This document shows, piece after piece, positions 37,804 through 50,066 of a DNA stretch of 64,000 nt. The stretch is from Agaricus subrufescens (Eukaryota > Basidiomycota > Agaricomycetes > Agaricales > Agaricaceae). Each line of letters opens with the position of its first letter. The first letter of the stretch is position 1. The stretch is from NCBI GenBank assembly GCA_029945375.1, contig CM057064.1:186001-250000 (forward strand). The letters are read 5' to 3'. Made by a program: the position numbers and the translations under genes. The notes under the pieces were generated by a model that saw only the letters and a list, made by a program, of their open reading frames with translations, searched no databases and was not told where the DNA came from.

Positions 37804-40168
37804 TCAAACCTCATGAGATTCAGATGCTATGCTTGGTGGTTCTACGCTTGATGGCTCTACGCTCGGTGGTTCTACGCTCGGTGGTCCTGCATCTGGTGAT
37901 TCTATGCTTGGTGGTTCTAAGCTTGGTGGTTCTATGCTTGGTGATTCTATGCTCGGTGATTCTATGCTCGATGGTTCTTTGCTCGGTGGTTCTATGCTTA
38001 GTGTTTCCACCTGTTGAGGGTGAGCATGAAGGATCGGAATCGCGACGTGTAACCCTTCATCCTGGTTTGAAGGTTTAATCCTATTGGCCATCTTCTCCTT
38101 TACCGACTTGCATAGCCTGTTGAAAGAAACCTCGCTGTTATCCCCCTCCCCCTCCTTCACGTTAGCGTCAGGGTCACTAGGGTCTAGCCTTGCCTTCGAT
38201 CTATGGGTGCTATCAATAAAGGTTTCCCCGAGAATTGAGGGACATAATAGGAGCACCTTGCTTCCTCTCGTCTAACAATGTAGTTAACAGTTTCGGAATC
38301 ATCTTCAGTTATTTCAAGTTGGGCATCTAAGGTCCGGTCAATGAAATGCAAAAATTTCGATTGTATCCCTGTGAAAGCGTCAAGGTCAGTGTATCGACTT
38401 AACACGATAGATATGGTTGTACCTATATCCCAAGTTTCAATATCGCTTTCAAAGACGAGCGGATTACAGCTGCAGCTATCAAAGATGGAGAAAGGTTCGC
38501 TCGAGCCATTGAAAATGGACAACAGTGACTCTTTAAGTTGGATGTAATGTGTAACGCGATGTAGGAGCAAGATGCGATTAAGTCTGTCGCTATCATATGC
38601 AAATTACCCTGTAATGAGGAAGTCGACAAAGTTATCCAAAAAGATTTCGAAATCGGGCTCTTTCCCTGGATCGACTTTCACAACCCGACCTGTGGGGTTG
38701 GTCGGCCCACGATCCAAGAATGGCGACAGAAGACCGGATCCTATGCCGAAAACACTGAGTATCACTTCAGGTTCGGGAAATACCTGATGTATGCCTTGGA
38801 TAGAATGGCTGATGATATCAACCACGTCACGTTCGGAAACCAGAGTATCCAGCGATGCATAAAGCCCCAATCCAAGGGAACGTAGCCAGACATTAAAGTC
38901 GAACTTTTCTTGCAGCGCTACATACGACTGGTCATAGGCCCTCCAACGGTAGTCCCTCCAGGGCACTGAACGCTTCCCCAACCAAACACCAAGTCTATAA
39001 GTAACGTTTGGAACACCCTGTTGACGTTCCGAGAGTTGCTTCGCGAGAGGTCGGAAAAGAGACGCCAACGAATCGCATACAAGCCGGACGAGCCAAGAAG
39101 TAGGAGATTTACACGGGCATTGGGGGGCCATAAACGATGGGAAAATTGCCCCTAGAAGAGGCTGAAAGAAGGGTATAACGTTCATCGGACAAAGTAAAAT
39201 GCCTGTGATGCCAGCCACCACAACGGTAGGTATTGCGGCAGCGTGATGGATGTTCCAGAGAAAGTATACAAGGCCAGAGGTGAAAAGTGCAATGGATAGT
39301 TGAACGATGAGAAGCAGGATCTCGGGTGCGTTATTTACACCCCAACCAATAAATCCTGCATAACGTATGTGACGCGACGCCAGTACTTCCACGGATGAGT
39401 GTAGTATCTGCTCTGAATCATCCCCTCGCTGAAAGGCGGAGATCCATTGAAGGCAAAAAGTCCCTATCAGGACGGCGGTGAGACTGAGCATGGTGCTCAG
39501 AAACCATATTTGATTGACTGCGACATAGCGAGGTTCTGCGGCGAAACGCTCGGGGAGCTTGGCATGCCCCTGGACACTTGTGTCGTTGAGCAATCGAACG
39601 ACCTCCACGAGCAATTGAGACATTGTATCTTGCTTGTCCTCCTGGAGAAATTTGTACGATTCTATCGTGAATGGAGTGACAATCGCCAGGAACAAACCAG
39701 TCTGAGGATGAATGAGGCGACATCGTACCAAGGGCTTGGTCTAAATTCCACTCACCACAACCATGAGAAATGTTATTTCCTCCTTGAGTTCCCTACAAAC
39801 TTTTTCATCGTGCTCCTTCATGACTTGGTAACACTTCCGGAATGCGTCCTCGGGAGTCTTGATTTTCTTATGGGGATTATCAGACGCTGGCACTACCAGA
39901 GCCTATTCAAAGAGCGCTATTAGTATGGTATTTCATCTGTGTTACAGTCTGTGTCTACCTTTGACGGTGAGTGACGAGTAGATTAGTTTCCAAAAGAACG
40001 TAAACAGAAGTATAGACTATAAGTTCTGGTGTACATAAACTCTCCGATTTTTGACATACTGACGAGGGTCCAATTCCGAACTGTGACGATGATGAACATT
40101 AACCACCATGCCACCCAATAGATAAATGAATAACAGATGGCACATACTGAACGTAGACCTGAACTCAT
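37804..40168 (-). CDS. DUF6535 membrane protein with pentapeptide-repeat tail
   Basis: A basidiomycete-expanded membrane family of unknown role. An exon at about 39912-39765 gives PEDAFRKCYQVMKEHDEKVC. It splices to TGLFLAIVTPFTIESYKFLQ and then NQIWFLSTMLSLTAVLIGTF with CLQWI, the DUF6535 signature, followed by two hydrophobic spans (ILLLIVQLSIALFTSGLVYF and a second one). Further exons lead to a C-terminus of repeated S-I/V-E-P/S-P pentapeptides, stop at 37804. The first exon (MSSGLRS at 40168 with a GTATGT donor) is a guess; its intron would be about 235 nt. The region 39731-38604 is one long exon. Confidence 0.65.
37830..38000. repeat. 15-bp coding minisatellite, about 11 units
   Basis: Plus-strand units follow the pattern CTYGGTGGTTCTAYG with scattered changes, in strict 15-bp register. 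On the minus strand they code a five-residue repeat (SIEPP, SIESP, SVEPP) in the tail of the DUF6535 protein. Unit number probably varies between strains. Confidence 0.8.
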
Positions 40169-41058
40169 CTTTAAGTCAAATGGAAATTTTAGGAAGTAAG
40201 TGGTGGATCACAGAGTCAAGGTGTTAAATGGACACGCACAGACCCTTGTTGACATTTTCTGAATTTAGAACAAAAAATGCTGTACGAGTGCTCATGTAGG
40301 CACGTTTCAGGATTATTCCACCATTGTCCGCGAGCGATATAACATGGCTATATGGGGACTACCTAAGTCGATGTTGGTTTCTTGCGTGCCTGTATCAAGA
40401 TCCTCAAAGACTTAAAGAAGTACCAAGGTGTAGCGACGGGAGTTCTCATCGTAAGTCGGCTAGGCTATATATAGGTCTTGATAACCAATTTTAGAATTGA
40501 GGCTCAATAATGACAAACAATGCATGGACTATTTCTGCCAACTAGGCCGCACCAAGTGAGATATCGTGCCGGACGTAGCTACCATTGAAGCCCAGTCAAA
40601 AGTCGGGGATCGAAAATCCTTGACTAATCTGTACACGTCTAATTTATCTGAGTTTGATCTGATTTCAAGAACTATCAGACCATCCAACCCAAATGTCCAA
40701 CTTTTTTTCTAACATTATCTGTGATCGTCTAAATGTTAGAAAAACCAAGAACAGAATTCCTAGTATTATCTAAATTTATCATAGTCTCCTCAAACAAATA
40801 ATTAAGACAGAAATCGGTAAACTTAGAAATTTGCAGCTCAGGTCAGATAAATCAATCTTGACACACTTGGAAAATATGTAACTGTCTGAATTCATATGAT
40901 TCTATCTGCACTGATCTGACTATACAGTAATACACATAATGATACACAATCCGAAAAAAACATTGAAAAACCTAATATGAATGAATAATTAGATAAAAGC
41001 CGATGTACTTCAACTTCTAATAAAATAAACTACTTACAAAGTAATGCTAAGACAGCCT
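40169..41058. other. AT-rich intergenic with dispersed TCTGA motifs
   Basis: No gene is seen. Between about 40640 and 40920 short ATCTGA/TCAGAT words recur on both strands (40651-40682, 40851-40862, 40903-40920). They may be subterminal repeats of a DNA transposon, but no terminal inverted repeat was identified. Confidence 0.35.
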
Positions 41059-43097
41059 CTATTTCGTTTTCTTTGATGACTTTCTAGTGACCTACAACAA
41101 ACGATTATATATCTTTCATAATCGTAGCACAAGAAAACATTACCTTTTTCAGAGTATTGTTTTGAGCCATCTTTGATTTCAAAAACCATTCCTGTAGAGA
41201 GTTATGAGACAACCTCGCTCAAAAAGTGAAAGAGCGTATACCCCTTTTTCTTTCTCATCCAATCTTCCCCAGTAAGCAACAAATTCGGCCATCTTTCCCT
41301 TTGGATTCTTGATTTTCCATGCAAGTCCACAAAGGTTTCTATAACGAGTTATTAGCATGATTGATAGGTTGCTATAAAAAATCATATTACTCAGCGGAAA
41401 TACCATCAGAGCGAAAACGAGCAATATGATTTTGATTTTTGTGTGAACGAGTCATACCAAGCCACAGACTATCATCCTTTTTTGCATTATCAATAAGTTC
41501 TTGAAGTTCTAGAGACATTGAGTTGCTTGCATCCATATTAAGTAGGACAGGATCGATAGGAATATCTTCAGTTTGAGCAGGGGTATGGGTATGAACGGCG
41601 TTTTCAGCAGTTGGTACAGGTGCAGCAAGTGTATTCAAACCAGTCGTAGTGGATGCAGGTGCAGGGGCAGTCATCGTCATCGGTAAAGCAGTCGCAGTCA
41701 CAGTCATCAAGGCAGGAGCAATTTCGGGAAGTGAGGCCGAGGTCACGGTAGCGTTGCCTATCAAAACGTTCATGCCACCCAGATTCTCGGTACCAACGTT
41801 CGTCATCACTGTCATCTTTAAACAGTGTCAGCTAGATATCAACTCGAAAATGATTACTACTTGGCCAGTCTGCGACTTGTGCATCCCATTCAAGCCATCG
41901 ACCGAGGCGTTCATCGTGCTCAGTGTTTGACGTGAGGTAAATGGTTTCATGGTAATCTGATGGGGGATCGTTGGGGTCAAAGCTTCCAAGCCAAGAGGCT
42001 CGGGATGACCGTCGTTTCGGCTTGACAAACTCTGCTGAATCAGTACTAGTAGACAATGTAGACTGCTTACTTACCTGTACTTCAGTAGCAGCAGTGGTGG
42101 TTACAGCAAGATCCTAAGTTGATGAGTAGAGGTTTTGAGTGATAAATCTAAATGTGCATACATTCGGTTGAATTGACACATCGAGTTTGCTGCGCTTTTG
42201 GACACCTACATCGACTATACTCGTATCCCGAGATGATGGGTTCTTCCTCTTGGTCCCATTACCCACCTCCATGATTGCGGCACCTTTGTATGACTTTCGC
42301 CAGTGTGGATATATGTCCAAAACAAGAGCATTTGCCTTCCACCGGCCTTGGCACAGTCGAAGATCTGGAAATCGTTCTTCAAGCCCCTGTAAAACAAAAT
42401 CCATGAAGCCGTCGCGTCGATTGCGCCTCCAAGTCTCCGCATATAGTCCATTTTTTTCGGCAGCACTCATGAGGAGATCACGAGCCTCTGATCGCATGTT
42501 CGAGAGCTGGTCAGTTGGAGCACCATCGAGCTTCCTTATGACATCGACAAGATGTTGCGTATCTTCAGTTTTTGTTCCATCCTTCTTTGTAGGCTTGTAC
42601 CAGACTACGAGTGATTTGTCGATGCCAGGTGGAGGCGCATCACGAACTGGGCCAGTAGCTGTAAGTAGGGAATCTAAAAGCATCTTCGAGTCATCGGATG
42701 GGAGAGCCAAGGGTTGAGAGGGATTGATTTTGTGAAGTTGCTCAAGGATGCTGTCGAGACGGTCTAGATCAAGCTTTTCGAGGATTGAAGATAATTTATT
42801 AGTCGCAGATCTGGCAAGTATTAGCACATTGAACAATAACAATATATGGGCATACCTCTTCTGATCAATTTGCTCTCGGAGTGACATACACTCTGAGCAA
42901 GACTTATCCAGGTCTCGCTCCAGCTGCAAGACCTTTTTCTCGAGCCTTTCACATTTCTTCTGATATTCCAACAGTGTAATTGAGGTCTGGAAGAATACAC
43001 TAGCATTTTCGGAGGCCTTGTATCGATCACATACCTTCTGAGTGGGCCCAGGGGAACTGGCATTCGAGGGCGAAAAGGGTATAGAATCAGAAGACAT
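41059..43097 (-). CDS. Unrecognised coiled-coil protein next to the transposase
   Basis: The start at 43097 gives MSSDSIPFSPSNASSPGP, then a coiled coil (YQKKCERLEKKVLQLERDLD). After an intron near 42870-42815 a conserved-looking core follows (GIDKSLVVWYKPTKKDGTK, MRSEARDLLMSAAEKNGLY, RRDGFMDFVLQGLEERFPD). Downstream exons give FVKPKRRSSRASWLGSFDPN, an Ala/Thr/Pro-rich linker, ELQELIDNAKKDDSLWLGMT, KNPKGKMAEFVAYWGRLDEK and a basic end VTRKSSKKTK with TAG at 41061-41059. I do not recognise the family. It lies on the same strand as the Plavaka transposase and downstream of it, so it may be cargo. Exon joins are approximate. Confidence 0.55.
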
Positions 43098-43632
43098 CTG
43101 CGTAAAAAAACAATTAGGCGGGGGCCAAGAGACATGAAAACGAGTGTGAGGAAATGAGCACGAAGAGAGAAGCAGACAGGAACTGTGAACGCATCAATAT
43201 CATGTGATGCTGTGGCATACTGCGCGGCTCCCACCTTTTGTAAAACATTGCCATTACCAGTCCCTGCATCTGTGGGGAAGCTATCGTGTGCGTTATTGTG
43301 CTCCTGACACCTTTAGAAGATTGTTTACTCTGTTCATAGACACCACTGTGGACCTCTCTATTGACGCCCGAGCCTCCTAGAATCTTTGATCACAATCGAG
43401 CCCGGGCCTCTCTCTTGCCTCTGCCCGCTCTCCTCCAGCCTCTCTCTGTAGGGCCCAGTGTTGCGCGTCATTGCCCTAGCAGATCCACGCTTGCCCACCA
43501 ACTCGTATCTCTCCCCGTCCACACCCAAGAGGTCCTCGAACGTCGAACCTCCTCCTCTGTCACTGCACCCACTACCTGCAGTCTCTCCCTGTCAACGTCA
43601 ACGCGTATCCACCCAGCACTCCCTGAAGCTGA

Positions 43633-43760
43633 CTATGCAGCTATGCGCCGTGAGAAAGGGCGCTGATGCGAACAGCGAGACCCTCTCCCGTCTATCACTG
43701 CCCTCTGCGGCCCATCTCCCTGCGGTTCACTATGCAGCCACGCACCGTGAGAAGGGGCGC
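43633..43760. repeat. 31-nt direct repeat, period 97
   Basis: The words at 43633-43663 and 43730-43760 begin CTATGCAGC and end GGGCGC; they differ at a few positions only. Confidence 0.6.
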
Positions 43761-44510
43761 CTGCAGTCGCACGTGCTCGCGTCCTCGTTGTCTCCAACCC
43801 CGTTAACTCTACCGTCCCGATTGTAGCCTCCACCCTCCAAAAAGCCTGTCATTCTCCCTCAATCGTGTCACCGAATTGTTGCTCGAGCTTGCGCTGGTGT
43901 CCGTCCCGCTGCACGCGCTTCACCATTGGTTCCCTTCCAATCCATAAAGGTACGCCCCGCCATGACCCTGGCCCATCGCTGCTGATCGGATGGGCCCAAT
44001 CCTTTGCAGACGTCGTGGTGCTGCCTGGAATCTCTTGAGGCCTCGGATGGCATGCTCCAGCCACTTTGACCACCACCATCGCTATGACCAGGATTCCCTG
44101 TCGACCAGGGGTGAACACCGCAGTGCGCCCACCAACTCACCGCACCTCTCAACATCGATGCCCAGGAGGCTCGGTCGAGGCCCTTGAGCCTTCCCGAGCC
44201 TTTCTCTTCCGGCTCTCTTCCCTCTTTCCTCCACACACGACCCTCTCCCCCCTCTCCTCCGCACACCCAACTCCCCGCGCTTCCCACCATCGATTTTACA
44301 CTGCAGCCCGGCGTCATGATCTCTTCAACACCAACATGTCCATCGTACGCGACTTGGCAGCTGCAGTCGTCGCGCGCACCTCTCCCTCGGCTCACATACT
44401 CATCACCTTCCTCGCTATCACGACTCTAGACGTCGCCCGTGCTCAACGTCAACCTCAAGTCCCTCCTCGAACCTCTTTTTGTCGACGCCCAGGAGGGCTC
44501 AGCGTCGCAC

Positions 44511-44578
44511 GTCATCGCCATAGCAGCAGCAGCGGTAGCCCAGCGTCATCGCCGTAGCAGCGGCAACGGTAGCCCAGA
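44511..44578. repeat. Tandem duplication, 2 x 34 bp
   Basis: Two adjacent copies begin GTCATCGCC and end GGTAGCCCAG with a few differences; they contain AGC/GGC triplets. Confidence 0.6.
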
Positions 44579-44910
44579 CGGCACTCGCACTCTCTAACCC
44601 AAATTAGGTGCAGCAGTGGTCCAGCAACTTTCTCAAGTTCTTGAAAACTCGCGCAGCATCGGCGTCCTTGTCTGCACCTCCAAGTCCTCCCTCTGCCAGC
44701 GGTGGGCCATGCTCACCTCCACCCTCGCCTAGTCTCACCCCGCTTCGAGCCCCCATGTTTGTGCACACCCTTAATCTTTCGATGTTTACTTTCGAAGTCA
44801 TCCGCCGTCTCAAACTCACGGGGTCATCAGCCTATCTAAATAACTTATACTCGTTGCATCTCACCTCTGTCTGTACACATGTATATTGTTGTATATAACT
44901 TCAATACAAT

Positions 44911-47900
44911 TTAATTCTCCTCGCCAGCATCATCATCCTCATTTGTAGTGCCCGCAAGCGACGTTGCTACTGAGTTTCCGAGATCCTCCATCAAGAAATA
45001 TTCATCGTCAGAGAGTGGAAGTAGGGCAACAAGGGATTCCACATTTTCCACATTGACAACGAGAAGGCTGTCATACCGGGTGAAGCCACAAACCCACAGT
45101 ACATCATAAGTATCATGACGGAGTTGTGCATCGAAGGCCGTTGTTAACGAAATCATAGCAAGAGCATGTTTAACTCCTGCTGTCAGGTCGTCTGCACAGA
45201 AAAAATACAACACCTCTCCGAAAAGAGGTGTTTGTTGTTCTTGGTCAATTAGCCTGAGCTGCGAGAACGTGAGGCCCAAATGAAATGGCTTATCAGAGAA
45301 AACTTGCCTTGACCATCTGAGAAACACGTAGTTTGTGATGCCGTTGGTCTTCTTTCCAAGCACACCGAACCCTCTCGCCATTAGGAAGCTGAAGACGAGC
45401 AGACCAGGTGATTTTCTCAGGTTGAACCACATTGGGATGTTGGGCAACATAACGAGTGAGTGCATTATATTCCATCACCTCGCATTTTCGATGGGGTGCT
45501 TTCATGAGGATGCAAAAGTGCATATCCATGGGGCAAAATAAGGGTCCCTCGAGGATAGTCAGGCACAGCACTCCAAAGGTTTGGATACCGAGCATAAATA
45601 GAGTTTGCTACCCCCCGAGCTACAGCACGCTGAGTCAGATTTGCATATGGATTTGAATGCAATCTGATTTCTTGACCAAGATTACCAATAGTGCGTTCCA
45701 TGGTCCACTGAGCATAAAGAGCTGGTGGCCCAAGACGACAAGTTTCAGGTCCAAGATGCCACAAAGTGTGCAGGCATTGGCGCACAAAATGAATTCGACC
45801 TAGTAAAGACAAATTAGATCTCATATTTGTCAAAGATGGAAGTTTAAACATACTTTGCTTGTGGTCAATATATATTACCTCATACTCATTGAGAAAATCA
45901 ACAACCAGTTTCTGAACTTCATCAAGATCATTTGCTCGTATTTCACGTTGGCTCATTAGACGAACAATCCGTACAAGTTTGCAGAAATTTTGATAGTATG
46001 GTGCAGGAAGAAGCCCATGAAGGAGTCCTGGAAGATAACCCCAGGTATAGCCACTAAATTCATCAGCTTTGTATCCACTGTGAATTTTTTCGGCTGGATT
46101 GCATGGAGGTCGGGTATATGTATATGGAAGATAAGGCCGAAGTGCTGCCACCTTTGCACCATGTTGTTTCCAGTCATCCCCAACCAAAACCCTCCATGGC
46201 CATTGAGAAGAAGGATCAAGTCGATCACTGTGAAGAGTGCCACGCCATAGGTGGAGAAGTAGTTCAGGAATGTTCAATGCAAACAAATGCATGATATCCA
46301 CAGGAAATGCACCAGGTGCACCAAGTGCTGGAGCATAGAGACCATTGAATATACTTGGTTTTGTAAGGCCTGTAAGTTTGCGATGCAAATTAAAGTTGCC
46401 GAAATAAGAATTCAAGAGCTGGGTGACATTGGCGTTGTATTCAATTTGAGAATGGTATGGATTGGTGATGGAGAGATCAATATCAGGATGGTCAGAACCA
46501 GCAGGCATAGGGCCATCAAGATTTTGAAGGATGGGATAATAGTGAGATGCACCCTGTACATGACGCGTTTTCATGGTACAATAGTTTCGGCATCCCTTGA
46601 CACCTTTATAACCAATAATACCAGTGATACTTGCCATTCCAGGGGCATCAGCAGTGTCGAGGAATACTTGAGGAGTTTTGGTGAGAATCTGATCCAAGGC
46701 TGCATCCCAAACTCGAAGGCCTTCCTTTTGGAGTGCAGATATATGATAAAGTCCAGGAAAAAGAAATGTATCCAGATTCTTTGGTTTTCCTGGACCAGGA
46801 ATAATACCAGCTGGAAGAACATAACGCTTTTTATAGCGTAATGTTGGGGAGAGCTCCAAGATAACCCAGATTAACATCCAGCAGTCAGATGCCCGATGTT
46901 CATAGAGCTGAGCACCATCAATTGAGAGCATCAGTAAAATGGTATTGCCATTTATACTTCCTGATTTGACAAGGTGAGCATAGTCATAGCCAGAAAAGAT
47001 GTCGTCATAGACGTCAAATCGAATGTTTTCACCTTTTTCAATTTGAGCCAAAATGGGCTTGGTTTTTTCCCAACGATACTGCATAAGACGAGCTGCTTCA
47101 GAAGAAGCATAAAGTGATTGAAGCTGTGTTCCCAGTGTGATAGTAGAGAATTTAGCCACAGGAACCTTTTTATCAGGTACTGCCAGATCCCAGCGTGATT
47201 TTCCACACTCATAACAGCTTTCTTCATCCTCCAGAGGACCAGTAAAAGCAATGCAGGAGTTAGAGCACATATCATGTTCAACAGTAGAGGTGTGAGAAAG
47301 TTTCTGTGCAAAGCGTTTGACACGATAGAGTGAGAACAGTGATAGGGTAGATGGGAGAGCTTGATTTAGAATAGTGACAATCTTGGTATACACAGCTTCG
47401 GGATATGTCTGTAGTGCCAAGTAGAGGTCAAGGGATAATTTTGAGTCCAAGTCATCCACAAAATCAGTGAACTCGGTCGGTGGATTCCTCAGATGGCACA
47501 AGTCATCAAGACCTAAGCCAGAGTTATCAAGAGAGGCATCCTGGAGTAACTGATTATACTGGATAGATAACTTGATTTCATGCTTGGAGCGATTAGAGGG
47601 TGTCGATTGGAGGATACAATCAACGTTAACATTCTCAAATTGAAGAGGAGAGAATGTAGCATTGTTATGTTCTGGTGGTTTGGGAATAGTACCAGTGGCA
47701 AACTCCAAGTTGGAGTTCATGTGCATGCCTAGATTTGGAATTTCATCAGAGACCTCATTTTCGGGATTCCCAGTGTCATCGGGGGAAGGTGAAGAGTGGT
47801 GGATAAAAGGAAAATGAGGAAGAGTGGGATCATCAGGGTCATTATCCATGGTAGCATCTCTATCTGAGTCTGTATGATTATCTTGGTGTGGAGGCGAATC

Positions 47901-48235
47901 GAGTTCCATAGCTGATAAAAGTTTGAATTATGTAATCAATTATTATTTGCAAAGTTTTACCTTCACTCTCCGAAAAATTGTTGTCCTTGTATATGTAACA
48001 GTTATTGAAAGGAAAAATATGAACACTAGAAAAATGTGCTTACCCCCTCATATTCACGGTTCTCAAATTCATGGCTAGTGAACTCGAGTGCTGGGGCCAA
48101 AGTGACCAAGCTACTAGTACCCGGGGTATCCAATGCAGAACCATGTGCCTTGAGATGACGAGTTTGGGTTCAAGGATGGACATATACTTGTGATAAACAT
48201 TTTTTGCAGTAACAAAGGACCTTTTTGGATGACAT
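44911..48235 (-). pseudogene. Plavaka-type (CACTA/EnSpm) Tnp2 transposase, broken
   Basis: The central 814-residue frame (47909-45465) has the Tnp2 pattern: CSNSCIAFTGPLEDEESCYE, LMLSIDGAQLYEHRASDCWM, RYKKRYVLPAGIIPGPGKP, KNLDTFLFPGLYHISALQKE, CRNYCTMKTRH and PGAFPVDIMHLFALNIPELL. Upstream, from the ATG at 48235, a zinc-finger-like start (MSSKKVLCYCKKCLSQ, then TQTRHLKAHG) is cut by an in-frame TGA and joins by an intron to AMELDSPP. Downstream, the family tail continues in two other frames (LTRYVAQHPNVVQPEKITWS; FHLGLTFSQLRLIDQEQQTP), implying shifts near 45475 and 45300. One nonsense and two shifts argue for an inactive copy. Plavaka elements are common in basidiomycetes. Confidence 0.8.
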
Positions 48236-49694
48236 TTTAGACAGCGGAGAGGGTGGGGAGTGGGGGTGAAAGCAGTGAAACGACGTTGTACCTTGTTCAT
48301 GTTGTGTGATCATCACAGAGTTCTTGGAATTTCTGATAATCAAGTTTTAGAACATCATGCAATCCTTGGAATTTCTGATAATCAGAAATTATAACAATCA
48401 TAATTAGATACAGGCAATGTGATTTCTATTTTTTCAGATGATATAATATAAATGTCCATGTTTTCGAAATTTACAGATCAAGTGAGAAATCCCACGGGGG
48501 CACTTTTGACTGGGATTGAAGACTGAAGATAATTCATTGTATATCATCCGTATAACACATATACCAAAGCACAGATTGAGAAACAACAGAGAGAGGGGGA
48601 GATTGTACGGGAGATGATGTATGAAAGTGTGTGCATGTATATAAAATTTGTAAAGACTGAACCAATTCAACAAGCCAACAGAGGATATGCAAATGAACGA
48701 CCGAGTTAGTAGTACATCTAGTGCTCAGTTTGTTCAGAGATGAAGAAAAAAAACAAAAGAAATCAAGAATCAGAATCAGGAAAACTGTAAGCCTCAGCTT
48801 ACAGCATATATACTAGTCGGTTGCAGAATATCTAAGATACTCTGGGGCTACAGCAAATGTGCAGAATCCGCATGCAGGCGCGGATAAATGCGGACTGATG
48901 CGGGAAGGGTGCAGGTAGATAGTAAACACGCACTAACACATAATAAGAACTGAGGCTCGCTCACATACTAAATCATAAGCGCTTGTCACTTACATACCTA
49001 TAAAGGACCTTAGGCATCAATAAAGTATGTTTTGTGGGCACCACACGTGGCACTGAAGCTGAGCCAATGAGGATTCTGCGCGGGTGGGCAAGGGCATGTG
49101 CAGGGCCACGCAGACCAATGAGGATCGATGTGGGCTGTACGCGTATAGTGTGCGGGTGACGCGGGCAGGCTGAAAAAGTTACTGACCCACGCGGATAGGA
49201 CGCGGGCATCTCCAGAATGGCACGACATAAGGGCCATCTCCTCAGGGTGCCAGGCAGATAGATGTGTGGAATATAGATACTACTCTGTGATCTGACACTG
49301 TGAGTGGAGGAGTGGAACTTAGACCTGGAGGCATTACCAGCTTGTGAGGCCATATGGAAAGCTAGTCTCAAAGCCATGGGAAATGCTGGTGAGGCTGGTA
49401 ACGTAGATCTTTGCTTTTTTCACCTCTGCTCGCTGCTGACTTTAGGTAGGGGAGGTGGGCACCACAGCAGGGGCAAGCCCAAAAGTGTCCCAAAGCATCT
49501 AACCATTCCCTTATATGATTGGTCGCGAAATGCATTCGGCACAGCCCACATACCTCCCAAACTCGGTGAAAGGTGGGGATTTTCTCAACAGTCAACGAGA
49601 AATGGGATGGTCAACAGTTTGCATTGAAATTCTAAGGAGTTGGAGAAAGTGTCTGTGGCCTAATAACAGACATGTTGTGTGTTTATACATCTAT
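48236..49694. other. Transposase 5' flank and intergenic
   Basis: No gene is supported. It holds a 20-nt direct repeat (48323-48342 and 48365-48384) with a palindrome, and from about 48870 to 49250 a GC-richer patch with words such as CCAATGAGGAT repeated. The outer retrotransposon begins at 49695. Confidence 0.4.
48371..48389. repeat. Perfect 19-bp palindrome upstream of the transposase
   Basis: ATTTCTGAT-A-ATCAGAAAT is fully self-complementary around a central A. The first half also occurs 42 bp upstream as part of the direct repeat. Confidence 0.6.
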
Positions 49695-49987
49695 TGTTAC
49701 GATCTATTTCCGTTATTGTTCCCCTGACCCAGGACCACATGCCATCGCTCCATGACCATATGCTCACCTTGCCATTTCTGTAGTCTTGTTTCTCAGTGTT
49801 AGTCAGACACCTCGGGTATACTTACTCAGCCCAACTTCTACTTCTATAATTAGGTAGTCTGTTCGTCTATAAGTAGCGTAGTAATACTCTGTATTCCTTA
49901 CGCTTTACCAACTCGCTATATTCCCTTATCGCTCTCAAGTCTTTGCCTTAAGTTGCAACCTGAGCTAACTGCTATAAGGTCGTAATA
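49695..49987 (+). repeat. 5' LTR of outer element (293 bp)
   Basis: Starts TGTTACGATC and ends TCGTAATA, with a TATAAGTAGCG box at the promoter position. The leader after it (TTTGGTAAAGC...) should hold the primer-binding site; the primer tRNA was not identified. Confidence 0.92.
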
Positions 49988-50066
49988 TTTGGTAAAGCAT
50001 CGTAAAGCTCACCTTGCAGGAAGACCTCTAGTCATTGAGGCAGGAAACCACGAAGCTCACCAGTAT

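Larger units (their letters stand above)
43098..44910. other. GC-rich repeat-bearing region, no gene assigned
   Basis: This stretch is clearly more GC-rich than its surroundings and has several overlapping Pro/Arg-rich frames in all phases, none convincing. It contains short direct repeats (listed separately) and looks like degraded repetitive DNA of unknown class. Confidence 0.4.

Noticed and set aside
37830..38000. Regular spaced repeat considered as a CRISPR-like array
   Set aside because: Units are contiguous 15-bp coding repeats without spacers, in a eukaryotic gene.
39447..39923. 158-codon plus frame over the DUF6535 gene
   Set aside because: Antisense to the exons carrying the DUF6535 signature.
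43361..44557. Pro/Arg/Ser-rich plus frames of 100-163 codons
   Set aside because: Several phases are open at once in GC-rich repetitive DNA; no family motif or convincing introns.
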